A stretch of DNA of 64,000 nucleotides. Source: JAXGRD01 sp040766105 (GTDB lineage Bacteria; Bacillota; Clostridia; Peptostreptococcales; Anaerovoracaceae). Each line of letters starts with the position of its first letter. The first letter of the stretch is position 1. A program made the position numbers and the translations under genes. The notes under the pieces were generated by a model that did no database searches, was not told where the DNA came from, and saw nothing but the letters and a program-made list of their open reading frames with translations. The DNA lies in contig JAXGRD010000001.1 of NCBI GenBank assembly GCA_040766105.1, positions 248,001 to 312,000 of the forward strand, read 5' to 3'. Positions 52,632 through 62,482 of this stretch are shown here, piece after piece.

Positions 52632-53602
52632 ATGAAAAACCATCCTCCTCCCAAGCTCAGTGTCAAAAAGTAGTTCATCATCATGCACAGAATGAATGCC
52701 AGCACCGCCGTTCCATAGTGGAGTCGGTTGGCACGGCCGATGTCCTCCCACTCAATGGGTCGATTATCGTCCCCAATGGTCTTCTTTTCATAGAGTTTCC
52801 CGAAGTAATAGGCATTGCCTGCCAGCCTGATGTTCAACGCACCGGCACAGGCCGCCTCCGTCTGTGCACTGTTGGGACTGGCGTGATTGAACCGGTCCCT
52901 CTTAAAGATGGCCGCCGCATTTCTCATATCCAGCCCAAGGAGTCCCGAAGCGACAATCATCAAAAGCCCGGAGATGCGTGCGGGAATAAAGTTCACCACA
53001 TCGTCCAACTTCGCCGCAAAGGTTCCGAAATATCGATATTTGCCGTTCTTGTATCCAATCATGGAGTCCATGGTATTGATGGACTTATAGAGAAAGCCCA
53101 AAGGAGCTCCTCCAATGGCCATATATATCATGGGTGCGACGGTTCCGTCGGCGGAGTTCTCCGCTACGGTTTCTACCGCTGCCTTGGCAATGCCCTCTTC
53201 ATTGAGGCCGGCCGTGTCTCTTCCCACAATCATGGACAGAGCAGATCTGGCACCCTCCACATCATCCGCCTCCAAGGCACGGGCAACCTTCATGCTCTCC
53301 TTCTTCAAAGACTTAATGGCCAGAATCTGATAGCACATAAACCCGTGGACAGCCAAGGCAATCCAGGGGTTCCAAAGGGTCAGCAAGAGCAGTAGAAAGA
53401 AGGGTACCCCAAAGGAAACCGCCATAACCAAAATTGCCAGGATGGCTCCTGCAGCTCTCTCTCCGCCTTTAGTGGCAGGGAATATCCTTCGCAGAAATTT
53501 TTCCAACAGGGAAATAAGCTCCCCAATGGCGCGCACCGGGTGAGGCATAGCGTGGGGATCTCCCACAATCATATCCAAAACAAAGCCTATTGCCAGGTAC
53601 AT
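52628..53602 (-). CDS. cbiB: Adenosylcobinamide-phosphate synthase
   Basis: The 324-residue membrane enzyme attaches aminopropanol phosphate to cobyric acid. GDPHAMPHPVRAIG near the N-terminus and ENSADGTVAPMIYMAIGGAP are family hallmarks; about five helices. The ATG at 53602 follows GGAG by five bases and overlaps the cobA-hemD gene by 16 bases; the open frame extends to 53710 but lacks support. Confidence 0.95.
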   Translation of the reverse strand: MYLAIGFVLDMIVGDPHAMPHPVRAIGELISLLEKFLRRIFPATKGGERAAGAILAILVMAVSFGVPFFLLLLLTLWNPWIALAVHGFMCYQILAIKSLKKESMKVARALEADDVEGARSALSMIVGRDTAGLNEEGIAKAAVETVAENSADGTVAPMIYMAIGGAPLGFLYKSINTMDSMIGYKNGKYRYFGTFAAKLDDVVNFIPARISGLLMIVASGLLGLDMRNAAAIFKRDRFNHASPNSAQTEAACAGALNIRLAGNAYYFGKLYEKKTIGDDNRPIEWEDIGRANRLHYGTAVLAFILCMMMNYFLTLSLGGGWFFI

Positions 53603-55080
53603 TTCATCTCCAGTACTTTTTCCACCATGCTTTCGATGGTGGACCTTTCTGAAACAGCCGTCTTCATTCCCAAAGCCTCTGCCGCCTCTGCCGTCTGCCT
53701 TCCAATGCACAGAGCCCGAACAGAAGAATAATCCAATTCCGGATTGGACTTGGCAAAGCCGGAAACCGTCGATGCACTGGTAAATGTAACCAAGTCAACG
53801 GAATCGTCGTATTTAACCAAGCTTTCCTCTTCCACCGTATCATAGATGGGAAGGTCCTCATAGGTCAGTCCCGCCTCATCCAAGGGATCCAAAACCTGGC
53901 GCGTACCGATGGCAGAGCGGGGAATGAGTATCCTCTCTCCCGGTGCTACCACCTTTACCAGTTCCTCCCCGAGAGCATGTCCGCTGTAGACCCTTGGGGT
54001 CAAGTCCACCAAAATGCCTCTGTCTTCCACTTCTCTCTTGGTGGCAGTTCCAATGGCTGCAAAGCGTATGCCTGACAGACTTCGGATATCCCGTCGACAC
54101 TCCTTCATCTTCTCAAAGAAGGCCTCCACGCCCGCCACGCTGGTGAATACGATCCAATCGTAGCCGCCAATCTCCGTGAAAGACGCTTTCATGGAATCAT
54201 TGAGGGGAAGGGCTTCCGTTTCTATGGCAGGAAGAAGAATGACCTCGGCACCTAAGGAGATCAGTTGATCCGCAAGTCGAGAGCCTCGTCCCCGAGGTCT
54301 GGTTACGGCAATTTTCATCCCCCCCAAAGGTCGGTCCTCCGCCCAATGAAACTTTTCTTCCAAGGCACAGACACTGCCCACCACAATGATGGCAGGTGTC
54401 CCAATGGCCGCTTCCTTGGACTTTTCTGCCAGAGTTTCTAAAGTTGCCACTACACGCCGTTGCTTTGCCGTGGTTCCCTTTTCCAGGACGGCCGCCGGCA
54501 TGTCTCCCTCCATACCCGCATCCATCAGTCCATTGCAAATTCGTTCCATGGCCGAAACGCCCATGAGGAAGACCAAGGTTCCCTTCAACTTCACTAAGGA
54601 AGCATAATCCGTAGCATCTCGGTTATCCTTCTTGGTGTGACCGGTGATAATGTGTACCGATGAGGTATGGTCCCTGTGGGTAACAGGAATACCGTTATAT
54701 GCGGGAACGGCAATGGCAGATGTCACTCCCGGCACGATTTCAAAGGGAATGTTGTGTTCCGTGAGAAGTTCCAACTCTTCTCCCCCACGGCCAAAGAGAA
54801 AGGGGTCGCCACCCTTTAGGCGCACCACACGCTTTCCTTCCGAGGCTTTTTCCAACAGAATTTCGTTGATCCTATCCTGAGGAACCGGATGATTGCCCGC
54901 CTTTTTTCCCACGTCGATGGTCTCCGGTCCCGGAGGAATCATGGCCAAGATTCCTTGACCCACCAAGCTGTCGTAGACAATGACATCCGCATCCAACAGA
55001 ACTTGTTGTCCCTTTATGGTAAGGAGTCCGCGGTCTCCCGGGCCTGCGCCCACCAACCAGACCTTTCCCTTATCTTCCAT
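53587..55080 (-). CDS. cobA-hemD: Uroporphyrinogen-III methyltransferase / synthase fusion
   Basis: The 497-residue protein joins CobA (residues 1-245; VGAGPGDRGLLTIKG, GDPFLFGRGGEE, ENGTT-like EKGTTAKQRR) to HemD (about 250-497; ITRP-like AVTRPRGRGSR, FTSVAGVEAF). It would close the tetrapyrrole ring and then methylate C2 and C7 to precorrin-2. This fusion is common in clostridia. It overlaps hemC by 11 bases. Confidence 0.95.
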   Translation of the reverse strand: MEDKGKVWLVGAGPGDRGLLTIKGQQVLLDADVIVYDSLVGQGILAMIPPGPETIDVGKKAGNHPVPQDRINEILLEKASEGKRVVRLKGGDPFLFGRGGEELELLTEHNIPFEIVPGVTSAIAVPAYNGIPVTHRDHTSSVHIITGHTKKDNRDATDYASLVKLKGTLVFLMGVSAMERICNGLMDAGMEGDMPAAVLEKGTTAKQRRVVATLETLAEKSKEAAIGTPAIIVVGSVCALEEKFHWAEDRPLGGMKIAVTRPRGRGSRLADQLISLGAEVILLPAIETEALPLNDSMKASFTEIGGYDWIVFTSVAGVEAFFEKMKECRRDIRSLSGIRFAAIGTATKREVEDRGILVDLTPRVYSGHALGEELVKVVAPGERILIPRSAIGTRQVLDPLDEAGLTYEDLPIYDTVEEESLVKYDDSVDLVTFTSASTVSGFAKSNPELDYSSVRALCIGRQTAEAAEALGMKTAVSERSTIESMVEKVLEMKCTWQ

Positions 55081-55969
55081 GGAAATCTCCCTTCATCTTG
55101 TCGGCCAAATCCACCGCCAATTCATTGGCATTCTCCGCCGACCCCTCTATTTCATCCACCAAAAACCGGGTCTGCTCTTCGTCGGCATAGAAACCCTTTA
55201 TGGTGATTCGATTCTCCTTCAAAGTTGCAAAAGCACCGATGGGAGAACTGCATCCCCCTTCCAAGTGGGCTACGTAGGCACGTTCCGCCGTCACTTCTAT
55301 CCTTGCTTTCTCATCATCCACACAGTCCAAAAAACTGTAGTCCTCGCCTTTTCTTCCCTGCACCACCATGATGCCCTGGCCTGCAGCCGGCACCATCTCC
55401 TCCGATGTGAAGACCTTGCTGATGCGGTCCTCCAGACCCAACCTTTGCAGGCCGGCCCTTGCCAAGATCAAAGCGCAATAGTCTCCCCTATCCAGCTTTT
55501 CTAGGCGAGTCAGCACATTACCCCGCACACTCTTTTGCGTAAATCCGGGATATAGCTTCGTCAATTGCATGTTTCGTCGCGGACTGGAACTGCCGATGGG
55601 CTTGCTCCTGTTCATATCTTCCTCTCGAGAAATCCCCTTTGGAAGAACCAGCACATCTTCCGATGCTTCTCTTTTGGAAAAGGCCAACAGGGGAAGATCT
55701 TCCGGCACCTCTGAAGGCATATCCTTCAAGCTGTGAACGGAAATATCAATGGTTCCCTCACGAAGAGCCTTATCCAGTTCCTTCACAAAGAGGCCCTTCC
55801 CCCCAACCTTGTCCAAGGTCCTGTCCAAGATAATGTCGCCGGTGGTCTTCATGGTCACCAGCTCCAGCTCTATCTCCGGATGAGCGGCAGCAATCATCTC
55901 CATGACCAGCTTCGACTGGATTACCGCAAGCTTACTCTCCCTGCTCCCGACTATCACTTTCCTCTTCAT
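55070..55969 (-). CDS. hemC: Porphobilinogen deaminase
   Basis: The 299-residue enzyme builds hydroxymethylbilane from four porphobilinogens. GSRESKLAVIQSK, HSLKDMPSEVP and the dipyrromethane-cofactor cysteine in EGGCSSPIGA are present. Its start lies inside the end of the cbiJ-sirC gene (38-base overlap). Confidence 0.96.
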   Translation of the reverse strand: MKRKVIVGSRESKLAVIQSKLVMEMIAAAHPEIELELVTMKTTGDIILDRTLDKVGGKGLFVKELDKALREGTIDISVHSLKDMPSEVPEDLPLLAFSKREASEDVLVLPKGISREEDMNRSKPIGSSSPRRNMQLTKLYPGFTQKSVRGNVLTRLEKLDRGDYCALILARAGLQRLGLEDRISKVFTSEEMVPAAGQGIMVVQGRKGEDYSFLDCVDDEKARIEVTAERAYVAHLEGGCSSPIGAFATLKENRITIKGFYADEEQTRFLVDEIEGSAENANELAVDLADKMKGDFHGR

Positions 55970-57209
55970 GTAACAACCTTTCTATCTTCTCTCTAATTCT
56001 GGCAGCCTTCTTGTGGTCCTTGCCTCCGGCGATAACACCTACCGTCACATTTCCTGCTCGGACAATACCCGGGAAGTAAAAGTCACACAGGGTTCTGTCG
56101 CTGGCAACATTGACGGGAATCCGTTTCTCCCGACACAGTTCTCCGATATGGGCATTGAGCCCGTGGTCATCGGTGGCCGCCACCACCATTTGGAACCCCT
56201 CTAGATCCGAAGCTTCAAAGGGTTTCTCTAGAATCTCCATATTTGACCAGTCACCTTCCATGATCTCCTTTGCCACCACCGTGACAAGGCATTGGAAGTC
56301 TCGCAGGACGCCGGCTCTGCGCAGGGCGATCTTTCCGCCCCCCACCACCAGGACGGGCTTGTCCTTTACATCCACATACATGGGGAAGCGACTGTCCATG
56401 AGGGTCTTGGTTCCTGAAATCACTCCAACGGATGCGACTTCTTGGGGAAGAGAAATCCCACAGAGTACCATGGCTTCTTCAAAGGAAATATCATTCTCCT
56501 CCTGTGGCCGACCGATGAGCACTACCGTTACGCCCAACTTCTCTGCAGCCTGTATCTTCTCAGAAAAGCCACCGGCCTTGCCCGACTCCTTGGTAACCAA
56601 GTACTTAGCACCGATTTGCTGCAACATACCCACATTGGTTTCCAAGGCAAAGGGACCTTGCATGCAGATGAGGTTCTGCTTCCGATACCCCATTCCAAGG
56701 ACGTTTCCCATCATCTCCGGGTCGGGAAGCATGCGGGGGAAGAGCCGTTCTTGGAAATTGGGAATTTCCGTGTATGTCCTTAATTCCTTGCTGCCGGTGG
56801 TTATTAGCACCGGACCCTCTGTTCCCGCCAAATATGCGACCGCCCCTTGGCTGTCCTTCACTGAGATACAGTTAGAGGGACGCTCTTCCTCTTCTCGGGT
56901 CAGCCGGTACACCGGAATTCCCGTTTCTTTTCCTGCCTCTCGAACATTGTCGGAAACGACAACGGCATAGGGATGGGTGGCATCGATGATTTTGGTAATG
57001 TGGTGACGAGCGATAAACGCCACCATCTCTTCTCGATCCATTCTTCCTTGATGAACGGTAAAATTGTCCCCGTCTTCCGGTAGCAAGTCTCTTCCGTAGT
57101 CCGTGGCAATGCTCACCAAAAGATTGACGGAGGAATCTCCATCCATGACCTTTAGGTGGGACAGTGTCCTGCCCTCTGACGTTCCGGCAAACAGCAGGAT
57201 ATTACCCAT
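55932..57209 (-). CDS. cbiJ-sirC: Precorrin-6A reductase / precorrin-2 dehydrogenase fusion
   Basis: The 425-residue protein has an N-terminal CbiJ/CobK domain (residues 1-240; LLFAGTSEGR, DATHPYAVVVSDN, then VTKESGKAGGFSEK) and a C-terminal Met8/SirC-like dehydrogenase (about 275-425; PVLVVGGGKIALRRAGVL, VAATDDHGLN). It would oxidise precorrin-2 to sirohydrochlorin and later reduce cobalt-precorrin-6A. GGAAGG precedes 57209. Overlaps cbiH by 8 bases. Confidence 0.9.
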   Translation of the reverse strand: MGNILLFAGTSEGRTLSHLKVMDGDSSVNLLVSIATDYGRDLLPEDGDNFTVHQGRMDREEMVAFIARHHITKIIDATHPYAVVVSDNVREAGKETGIPVYRLTREEEERPSNCISVKDSQGAVAYLAGTEGPVLITTGSKELRTYTEIPNFQERLFPRMLPDPEMMGNVLGMGYRKQNLICMQGPFALETNVGMLQQIGAKYLVTKESGKAGGFSEKIQAAEKLGVTVVLIGRPQEENDISFEEAMVLCGISLPQEVASVGVISGTKTLMDSRFPMYVDVKDKPVLVVGGGKIALRRAGVLRDFQCLVTVVAKEIMEGDWSNMEILEKPFEASDLEGFQMVVAATDDHGLNAHIGELCREKRIPVNVASDRTLCDFYFPGIVRAGNVTVGVIAGGKDHKKAARIREKIERLLHEEESDSREQGE

Positions 57210-57948
57210 CTTTCTTTCCTTCCATAAAGTATCCCCTTGCGGTGACCATCTTCCCGCCAATCTCCCATGTAAGAGGGCTACCGATGAAGACGGTGGTAAA
57301 CATATCCACGGGGGTGTCTCGCAGTTCCTTCAAGGAAAGAACCCTACCGGTTTCCCCCTCTCTGCCAATGTTCACAGCAATACCGCAAACTGTATCTTCT
57401 TTCTTGTACTCCATGATGATGTCGCATGCCTTCTGCAAATAGTCGTGACGCTTGATGCTGGAAGGATTGTAAAGACATATGGTAAACTCGGCTTCCGCCG
57501 CACAGCGTAGTCTTTTTTCGATGAGGTCCCATGGAGTGAGAAGATCGCTCAGGCTGATGACGGCAAAGTCATGGGTCAGGGGTGCCCCTAAAATGGCTGA
57601 CCCGCTACATGCTGCCGTGATTCCGGGTATCACCCGAATTTCAATATCGGGATAGTCTTCCGCCACCTGATAAACCAGGCCGGCCATGCCGTAGATGCCC
57701 GCATCACCGCTGCAGACCATGGAGACTTCCTGACCTTTTACCGCCTCTTCCACCGCCATGCGACACCGATCCACTTCCTTTTTCATAGGGGTGGAGAAGA
57801 AGGTCTTGTCCGGGTAATCATCCTTAATTAGGTCGATGTAAACGGTGTAACCTACAATCACCTGACTTTGCTCCAAGGCTTCCGCAGCTTGGAAGGTCAT
57901 TTGTTTTCTGTCTCCGGGGCCCAGCCCCACAATATTAATCCTCTTCAT
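57202..57948 (-). CDS. cbiH: Precorrin-3B (cobalt-precorrin-3) C17-methyltransferase
   Basis: The 248-residue SAM-dependent enzyme causes ring contraction. GLGPGDRKQMTFQA, CSGDAGIYGMAG and CLYNPSSIKR are typical of CbiH/CobJ. It overlaps hemA by 14 bases. No CbiG domain is fused; cbiG must be elsewhere. Confidence 0.94.
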   Translation of the reverse strand: MKRINIVGLGPGDRKQMTFQAAEALEQSQVIVGYTVYIDLIKDDYPDKTFFSTPMKKEVDRCRMAVEEAVKGQEVSMVCSGDAGIYGMAGLVYQVAEDYPDIEIRVIPGITAACSGSAILGAPLTHDFAVISLSDLLTPWDLIEKRLRCAAEAEFTICLYNPSSIKRHDYLQKACDIIMEYKKEDTVCGIAVNIGREGETGRVLSLKELRDTPVDMFTTVFIGSPLTWEIGGKMVTARGYFMEGKKDG

Positions 57949-59149
57949 AGTGATGTTTCTCTCCTGTCTTTATGGTATCATCCCTTGCAGCCTTTTCCAA
58001 CGCAGAAAAGCAACTCTCCCAATCCTCTTCCGAAAGGTGCTTTCGTAGACCGAAGAGCAGTTTTCGAATGGATTTTTCTGCGGCTGCATCGGGATCTTGA
58101 GTCTTCATCCTGCCGTTGACATCGTCTTTCACCAATTGGGAGATTCGTTCCACCCTGGGAAGATGATCTTCGAAGGCCAGCTGAGATCGAAGTTCGTCCA
58201 TGGCTTCCTGCAAGATGGCCTCCGCCTGTTCCCTTCCCGTCTCTCCTCCATCCGCTTCCACGGCAGCACTGATTTGATCCATATTGTACAACTCTATACC
58301 GGGGATATCTCCTATGGCCGCCTCCATATCTCTGGGAACCGCCAAATCCAAGTATAGTTGTTCCCCCTGTATTCCTGCATGTTCCAAATCCGCCGCCTTC
58401 ACCGTAAAGTGGGGGCTCATTGTCCCACTGACAACGCACCTGTAATCCTTCAGATGCGCCATTCTTTCTTCATAGGGTATCATGGTGCATCCCTTGGGAA
58501 TGACGGAATTCTGTATTTCCTTTCCGTGAATTCGCTTTCTCAGGGTCATGCTCACCTTGGCGCCTCTGTGAAGCAATTCCTCCGCCAGAAGCTTTCCGAT
58601 TTGTCCGTTGCCGATGATCAGACAGGGCACATCCCGCAAGTCTCCCAACTTTTCCTCCATGAGACGCACACTGCTCCTTGCCGCAGAGGGACTGATGGAT
58701 GTCAATCGAACGTTGCTCTTCACCTTTTTTGCCGCCGAAATGGCGCAACGGAAGGTTCTGTCCATAACCGTATCTCCGCTGTGGCAGCTCTGTGCCAATG
58801 TAAGAGCATCCTTGATTTGGGACAAAATTTGGTCTTCCCCCGTCAGCTGGGACTCCAACCCGCAGGCAAGGCGAAACAGGTGTCCCATGGCATCCTCACC
58901 TCTTCTCTCTATGAAGTGGGAAGAGGTGGTACCGGCGATTTTTTCCATGAGTTCTTGGGCATTGGCATCTCCCGTAAGCCATAGTTCCGTCCTATTGCAG
59001 GTGGACAGCAGAAGACTGCCGGAAACCCCTTTCTCTTTTTTGAGGATTTCCAAGGCTTCCTTGGCTCCGGCTTTGGTAAATGAAAACTTTTCTCGTTCTT
59101 CGATGGGCGCTTTGTTGTGATCGATGCCCACCATGATGATTTCCGTCAT
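57935..59149 (-). CDS. hemA: Glutamyl-tRNA reductase
   Basis: The 404-residue enzyme makes glutamate-1-semialdehyde, the first step of the C5 tetrapyrrole pathway. The active-site cysteine lies in LLLSTCNRTELW; the NADPH fold starts PCLIIGNGQIGKLLA. It sits between methyltransferase genes and overlaps both, so early and late tetrapyrrole steps are co-expressed. Confidence 0.95.
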   Translation of the reverse strand: MTEIIMVGIDHNKAPIEEREKFSFTKAGAKEALEILKKEKGVSGSLLLSTCNRTELWLTGDANAQELMEKIAGTTSSHFIERRGEDAMGHLFRLACGLESQLTGEDQILSQIKDALTLAQSCHSGDTVMDRTFRCAISAAKKVKSNVRLTSISPSAARSSVRLMEEKLGDLRDVPCLIIGNGQIGKLLAEELLHRGAKVSMTLRKRIHGKEIQNSVIPKGCTMIPYEERMAHLKDYRCVVSGTMSPHFTVKAADLEHAGIQGEQLYLDLAVPRDMEAAIGDIPGIELYNMDQISAAVEADGGETGREQAEAILQEAMDELRSQLAFEDHLPRVERISQLVKDDVNGRMKTQDPDAAAEKSIRKLLFGLRKHLSEEDWESCFSALEKAARDDTIKTGEKHHYEED

Positions 59150-59901
59150 TTGCTTGCCTCTCTGAATTCGTGGGAAAATCCCGGGTCATAGAGTTTGGAT
59201 CGCTCGTAGTCGGATCCCAAGAAGTTGCCCACCAAGATCAACGCTGTCTTGGTGATGTTGTTGTCCTTTGCCATCTGTGCAATGGTTCCCACCGTTCCTC
59301 GGAACACCTTTTCGTCGGGCCAGGTGGCCTTGTAGACGATGGCTGCCGGCGTGTCCTCTTGGTAGCCCCCTGCCAAAAGTCGTTGGGTTAGCTCCTCCAA
59401 CATTCCTGTAGATAGGAAGATGACCATGGTGGATTGATGCTTTGCCAGAAGAGAAATTTCCTCCAGCTCCGGCACCGGTGTCCTGCCTGCCATGCGGGTG
59501 ATAATGACCGTCTGGGAGACATTGGGAAGGGTATATTCCGCATTGAGGGCCGCCGCCGCACCGCAGAAGGAGCTGACTCCCGGGACGACATCATACCGAA
59601 TGCCCTCTTCATCCAAAAGGTCCATCTGCTCCCTGTGGGCGCCGTAGATGCTGGGATCCCCCGTATGAAGGCGCACCGTCATCTTCCCGGCCTTTTCCGC
59701 TGCCTTCATTTCCTCTATGACTTCTTCCAAGGTCATGGATGCACTGTTGAGAATGCGACAACCTTCCTTGGCTATGTTCAAATGTCCCTCGTTGACCAAA
59801 GAGCCTGCATAGATAATCACATCCGCTTCTTTCAGCAGGTTTTGCCCTCTTACCGTAATCAGGTCCTCTGCGCCGGAACCGGCACCTACAAAATGAATCA
59901 T
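59146..59901 (-). CDS. cbiF: Precorrin-4 (cobalt-precorrin-4) C11-methyltransferase
   Basis: The 251-residue enzyme starts MIHFVGAGSGAEDLITVRG and has HTGDPSIYGAHREQMD and VIVYKATWPDE, typical of CbiF/CobM. It overlaps hemA and cbiL by 4 bases each. Confidence 0.95.
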   Translation of the reverse strand: MIHFVGAGSGAEDLITVRGQNLLKEADVIIYAGSLVNEGHLNIAKEGCRILNSASMTLEEVIEEMKAAEKAGKMTVRLHTGDPSIYGAHREQMDLLDEEGIRYDVVPGVSSFCGAAAALNAEYTLPNVSQTVIITRMAGRTPVPELEEISLLAKHQSTMVIFLSTGMLEELTQRLLAGGYQEDTPAAIVYKATWPDEKVFRGTVGTIAQMAKDNNITKTALILVGNFLGSDYERSKLYDPGFSHEFREASK

Positions 59902-60599
59902 TCCTTCGCTCCTTTTACAATCAGGATGGTAAAGTATCCTGCGTCCTCTTCAATTTCCTCCACGCCGTGATAGAGTTTTTCCCCTTCCATCCCACAGCGT
60001 TCCACCATCTTCACATCCACATCGTCTCTTCCCGCCAACAGCGTCTTCACCTTGCCAAGAGATTTTCCGCTCTTCATCAGAACTCTGGTCCCGTCGTAGG
60101 CCAGATGCTCTTCCAGCCCATCGTAGGATGCAGGGATGATGTGCAAGGCCTGTTCCGCCTCGGTCAAGCCCATGTTCAGCCTGGCCGCCGCCGCACAGAA
60201 GGATGGGATTCCCGGCACGATTTCCGTCTCATATCCCATCTCCGTCACAATGTCATGGACATAGATGTAGGTGGAGTAGACCGTCGGGTCTCCCAGTGTC
60301 AAAAACGCACCGCTCTCCCCATTCTCCAGTCTCTCGGCAATCTGCTCTGCAGCCTGCCTGTGACACTTCGCCAGCTCCTCTTTGTCCCGAATCATTGGCA
60401 TGTCCACCTCTAGGATGGACTTGTTTTCTATTGCCGGGACCGCTGCAACACCGATGGTATACGCCGCATTGACATCCTTTCCCGATGCGGGAATCACGAT
60501 GAAGTCGCTCTCCTCCATGACCCGCTTCGCTTTCAAGGTCAGCAGCTCCGGATCTCCCGGCCCCACGCCTATTCCCGTTAACCTTCCTTTTTTACGCAT
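59898..60599 (-). CDS. cbiL: Precorrin-2 (cobalt-precorrin-2) C20-methyltransferase
   Basis: The 233-residue enzyme has GIGVGPGDPELLTLKAKR, LTLGDPTVYSTYIY and VPGIPSFCAAAARLN. It adds the C20 methyl after cobalt insertion. Overlaps cbiD by 22 bases. Confidence 0.95.
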   Translation of the reverse strand: MRKKGRLTGIGVGPGDPELLTLKAKRVMEESDFIVIPASGKDVNAAYTIGVAAVPAIENKSILEVDMPMIRDKEELAKCHRQAAEQIAERLENGESGAFLTLGDPTVYSTYIYVHDIVTEMGYETEIVPGIPSFCAAAARLNMGLTEAEQALHIIPASYDGLEEHLAYDGTRVLMKSGKSLGKVKTLLAGRDDVDVKMVERCGMEGEKLYHGVEEIEEDAGYFTILIVKGAKE

Positions 60600-61708
60600 T
60601 CTTCTATCCTCTTCCGAATTTCCCCCGCCAAAGGGGTCTCTCCCAAATATCCGTGAACATTGGAGTATACAATGGCTCCAACCTTTATTATTTCGCCGGT
60701 TTGCAGACCCATGTGTTTCTCTATATCAGCCAGCATCTTCTCCAAAACAGCCTTCCACAGGTCTTCTTCCTGTAATAAGTTTACGGCATCTTCCGTGGTG
60801 ACACAATGACTCAATTTCCCACAGAATTCCGGGCTTCCACCCGACCTTCTTGCATAGTCTTCCAGTATTTCCATTCGCCGGTCTCCGTACTTGGAGTGGG
60901 TGTTCCTCACTCCCCCTGCAACTTTGACCAGCTTACCCACATGACCCACCAACAATATGGATTGGAATCCCTTGGCAGCTGCATGCTCGAGGGTGTCACC
61001 GATAAAATTACTGCACTTTATAATCTTCTCGGGAGAAATCTTCGTATTGCTTTTCAGGAACTTCTCCCCGTAATTTCCCGGTGTCATAACTAGGTTCTCT
61101 TCCCCGGCAGCAAAGAGGACGTCCAGCTCCACCTTTATGGTGTCCACCAAGGCCTTCTCGCTCATGGGTTCCACGATACCCGTGGTTCCCAGTATGGAGA
61201 TGCCTCCTATAATTCCCAGTTTACTGTTGAAGGTTTTTTTAGCAAGTACTTCCCCTTTCGGAACGGAAATTTCTATATGGACAGCACCTTCGTAATCCAA
61301 GGATTCCATGATGCCATGGGCCTCCTGTCGTATCATCTCCATGGGGATCGGATTTATGGCCGCTTCTCCCACTTCCCGCGCAAGACCCGGCTTGGTCACT
61401 CGTCCCACACCCGGACCGCCGTCGATGGTGATCTTCCCCGCAGGACCGGCCTCCAGGCGAACCTTGGAGTAAATCAGTGCCCCATCGGTCACGTCGGGAT
61501 CGTCTCCGCTGTCCTTTTTCGCCCCACAAGATGCCCATCCATCTCCCTTATCATAGTCTTGGAGCGGGATTTGGACCACTTTTCCCTTGGGGATTTTCAA
61601 GACCCACGCTTCTCGCTTCTCTCCGGTTAACAGAAATGTGAGAGCACCTCCTGTGGCCGCCGTGGCGCAAGACCCGGTGGTATATCCCTGTCGCAGCTGC
61701 TTTTCCAT
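60578..61708 (-). CDS. cbiD: Cobalt-precorrin-5B C1-methyltransferase
   Basis: The 376-residue enzyme begins LRQGYTTGSCATAATGGAL and has GGPGVGRVTKPGL and LVGHVGKLVKVAGG. It marks the anaerobic route. Its ATG directly follows the cbiK stop (TAAATG). Confidence 0.96.
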   Translation of the reverse strand: MEKQLRQGYTTGSCATAATGGALTFLLTGEKREAWVLKIPKGKVVQIPLQDYDKGDGWASCGAKKDSGDDPDVTDGALIYSKVRLEAGPAGKITIDGGPGVGRVTKPGLAREVGEAAINPIPMEMIRQEAHGIMESLDYEGAVHIEISVPKGEVLAKKTFNSKLGIIGGISILGTTGIVEPMSEKALVDTIKVELDVLFAAGEENLVMTPGNYGEKFLKSNTKISPEKIIKCSNFIGDTLEHAAAKGFQSILLVGHVGKLVKVAGGVRNTHSKYGDRRMEILEDYARRSGGSPEFCGKLSHCVTTEDAVNLLQEEDLWKAVLEKMLADIEKHMGLQTGEIIKVGAIVYSNVHGYLGETPLAGEIRKRIEECVKKEG

Positions 61709-62482
61709 TTAAGCCATCGCTTCCCGCAAATGATCCACATACTGTTTGCGCACCGCCGGAAACTCGCCGATGCCCTTGAGAATACATGTGGTTTCATAGC
61801 CCGCATCTGTAAATGCCGACTTCCAGGAGTCCTCTTCTCCCGCCATATCGTTCTTTGCGTGATCACCCGCAACCACCATGAGAGGCAGAAGGACCACTTT
61901 CTTGGGGCCGTATTCCTCCACCTTTTGGAACATGGCATCAAAGTCGGGATACCCTTCCACCGTTCCCACAAAGATGTTCTTGTGGCCCAAGATACGAAAA
62001 CGATATTCCAAGGCAGCATAGGCCGCATCGGAATAATGGCCGGTTCCGTGTCCCATGAGGATGAGAGCTTCTTCCTCCGGTCTTCCCGCTTCCCGGGCGA
62101 TACTTTCGCACAGGGTTTCATAGTCACTGCTGGCGGTGAGAAGGGGGGCCCCTATCTTTAAGGACTCTAGTTGATCCTCGAACTTCATGGCTTGTCGCAC
62201 CATCTTGTCGTATTCATCTCCGTTGAGAATATGGGTGGGTTGCACCACGATGTTGTCGTAACCGTCCTTCACCAATTCTTCCATGGCCTCTTCCACATCG
62301 GGGATGTGAACTCCGTCTCTGTCCCGGAGAATCTTCATGATCATTCCACTGGTAAAGGCCCTCCGATGCTCCACATGGGGGAAAGCCTCTCTGCAGTCCC
62401 GTTCAATCTCTTCTATGGTTTTCTTCCTCGTCTCCTCATGACTTGTGCCGAAGCTGACGATGAGGATGGCGTTCTTGCTCAT
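61709..62482 (-). CDS. cbiK: Sirohydrochlorin cobaltochelatase, anaerobic type
   Basis: The 257-residue enzyme inserts cobalt into sirohydrochlorin. Conserved FGTSHEETR, MGHGTGHYSDAAY and VAGDHAKNDMAGEE supply metal-site residues. No signal peptide, so cytoplasmic. Overlaps cbiO by 4 bases. Confidence 0.95.
   Translation of the reverse strand: MSKNAILIVSFGTSHEETRKKTIEEIERDCREAFPHVEHRRAFTSGMIMKILRDRDGVHIPDVEEAMEELVKDGYDNIVVQPTHILNGDEYDKMVRQAMKFEDQLESLKIGAPLLTASSDYETLCESIAREAGRPEEEALILMGHGTGHYSDAAYAALEYRFRILGHKNIFVGTVEGYPDFDAMFQKVEEYGPKKVVLLPLMVVAGDHAKNDMAGEEDSWKSAFTDAGYETTCILKGIGEFPAVRKQYVDHLREAMA

Noticed and set aside
56110..56970. 286-residue plus-strand ORF
   Set aside because: Antisense to cbiJ-sirC and low-complexity in Ser/Pro; no start signals.
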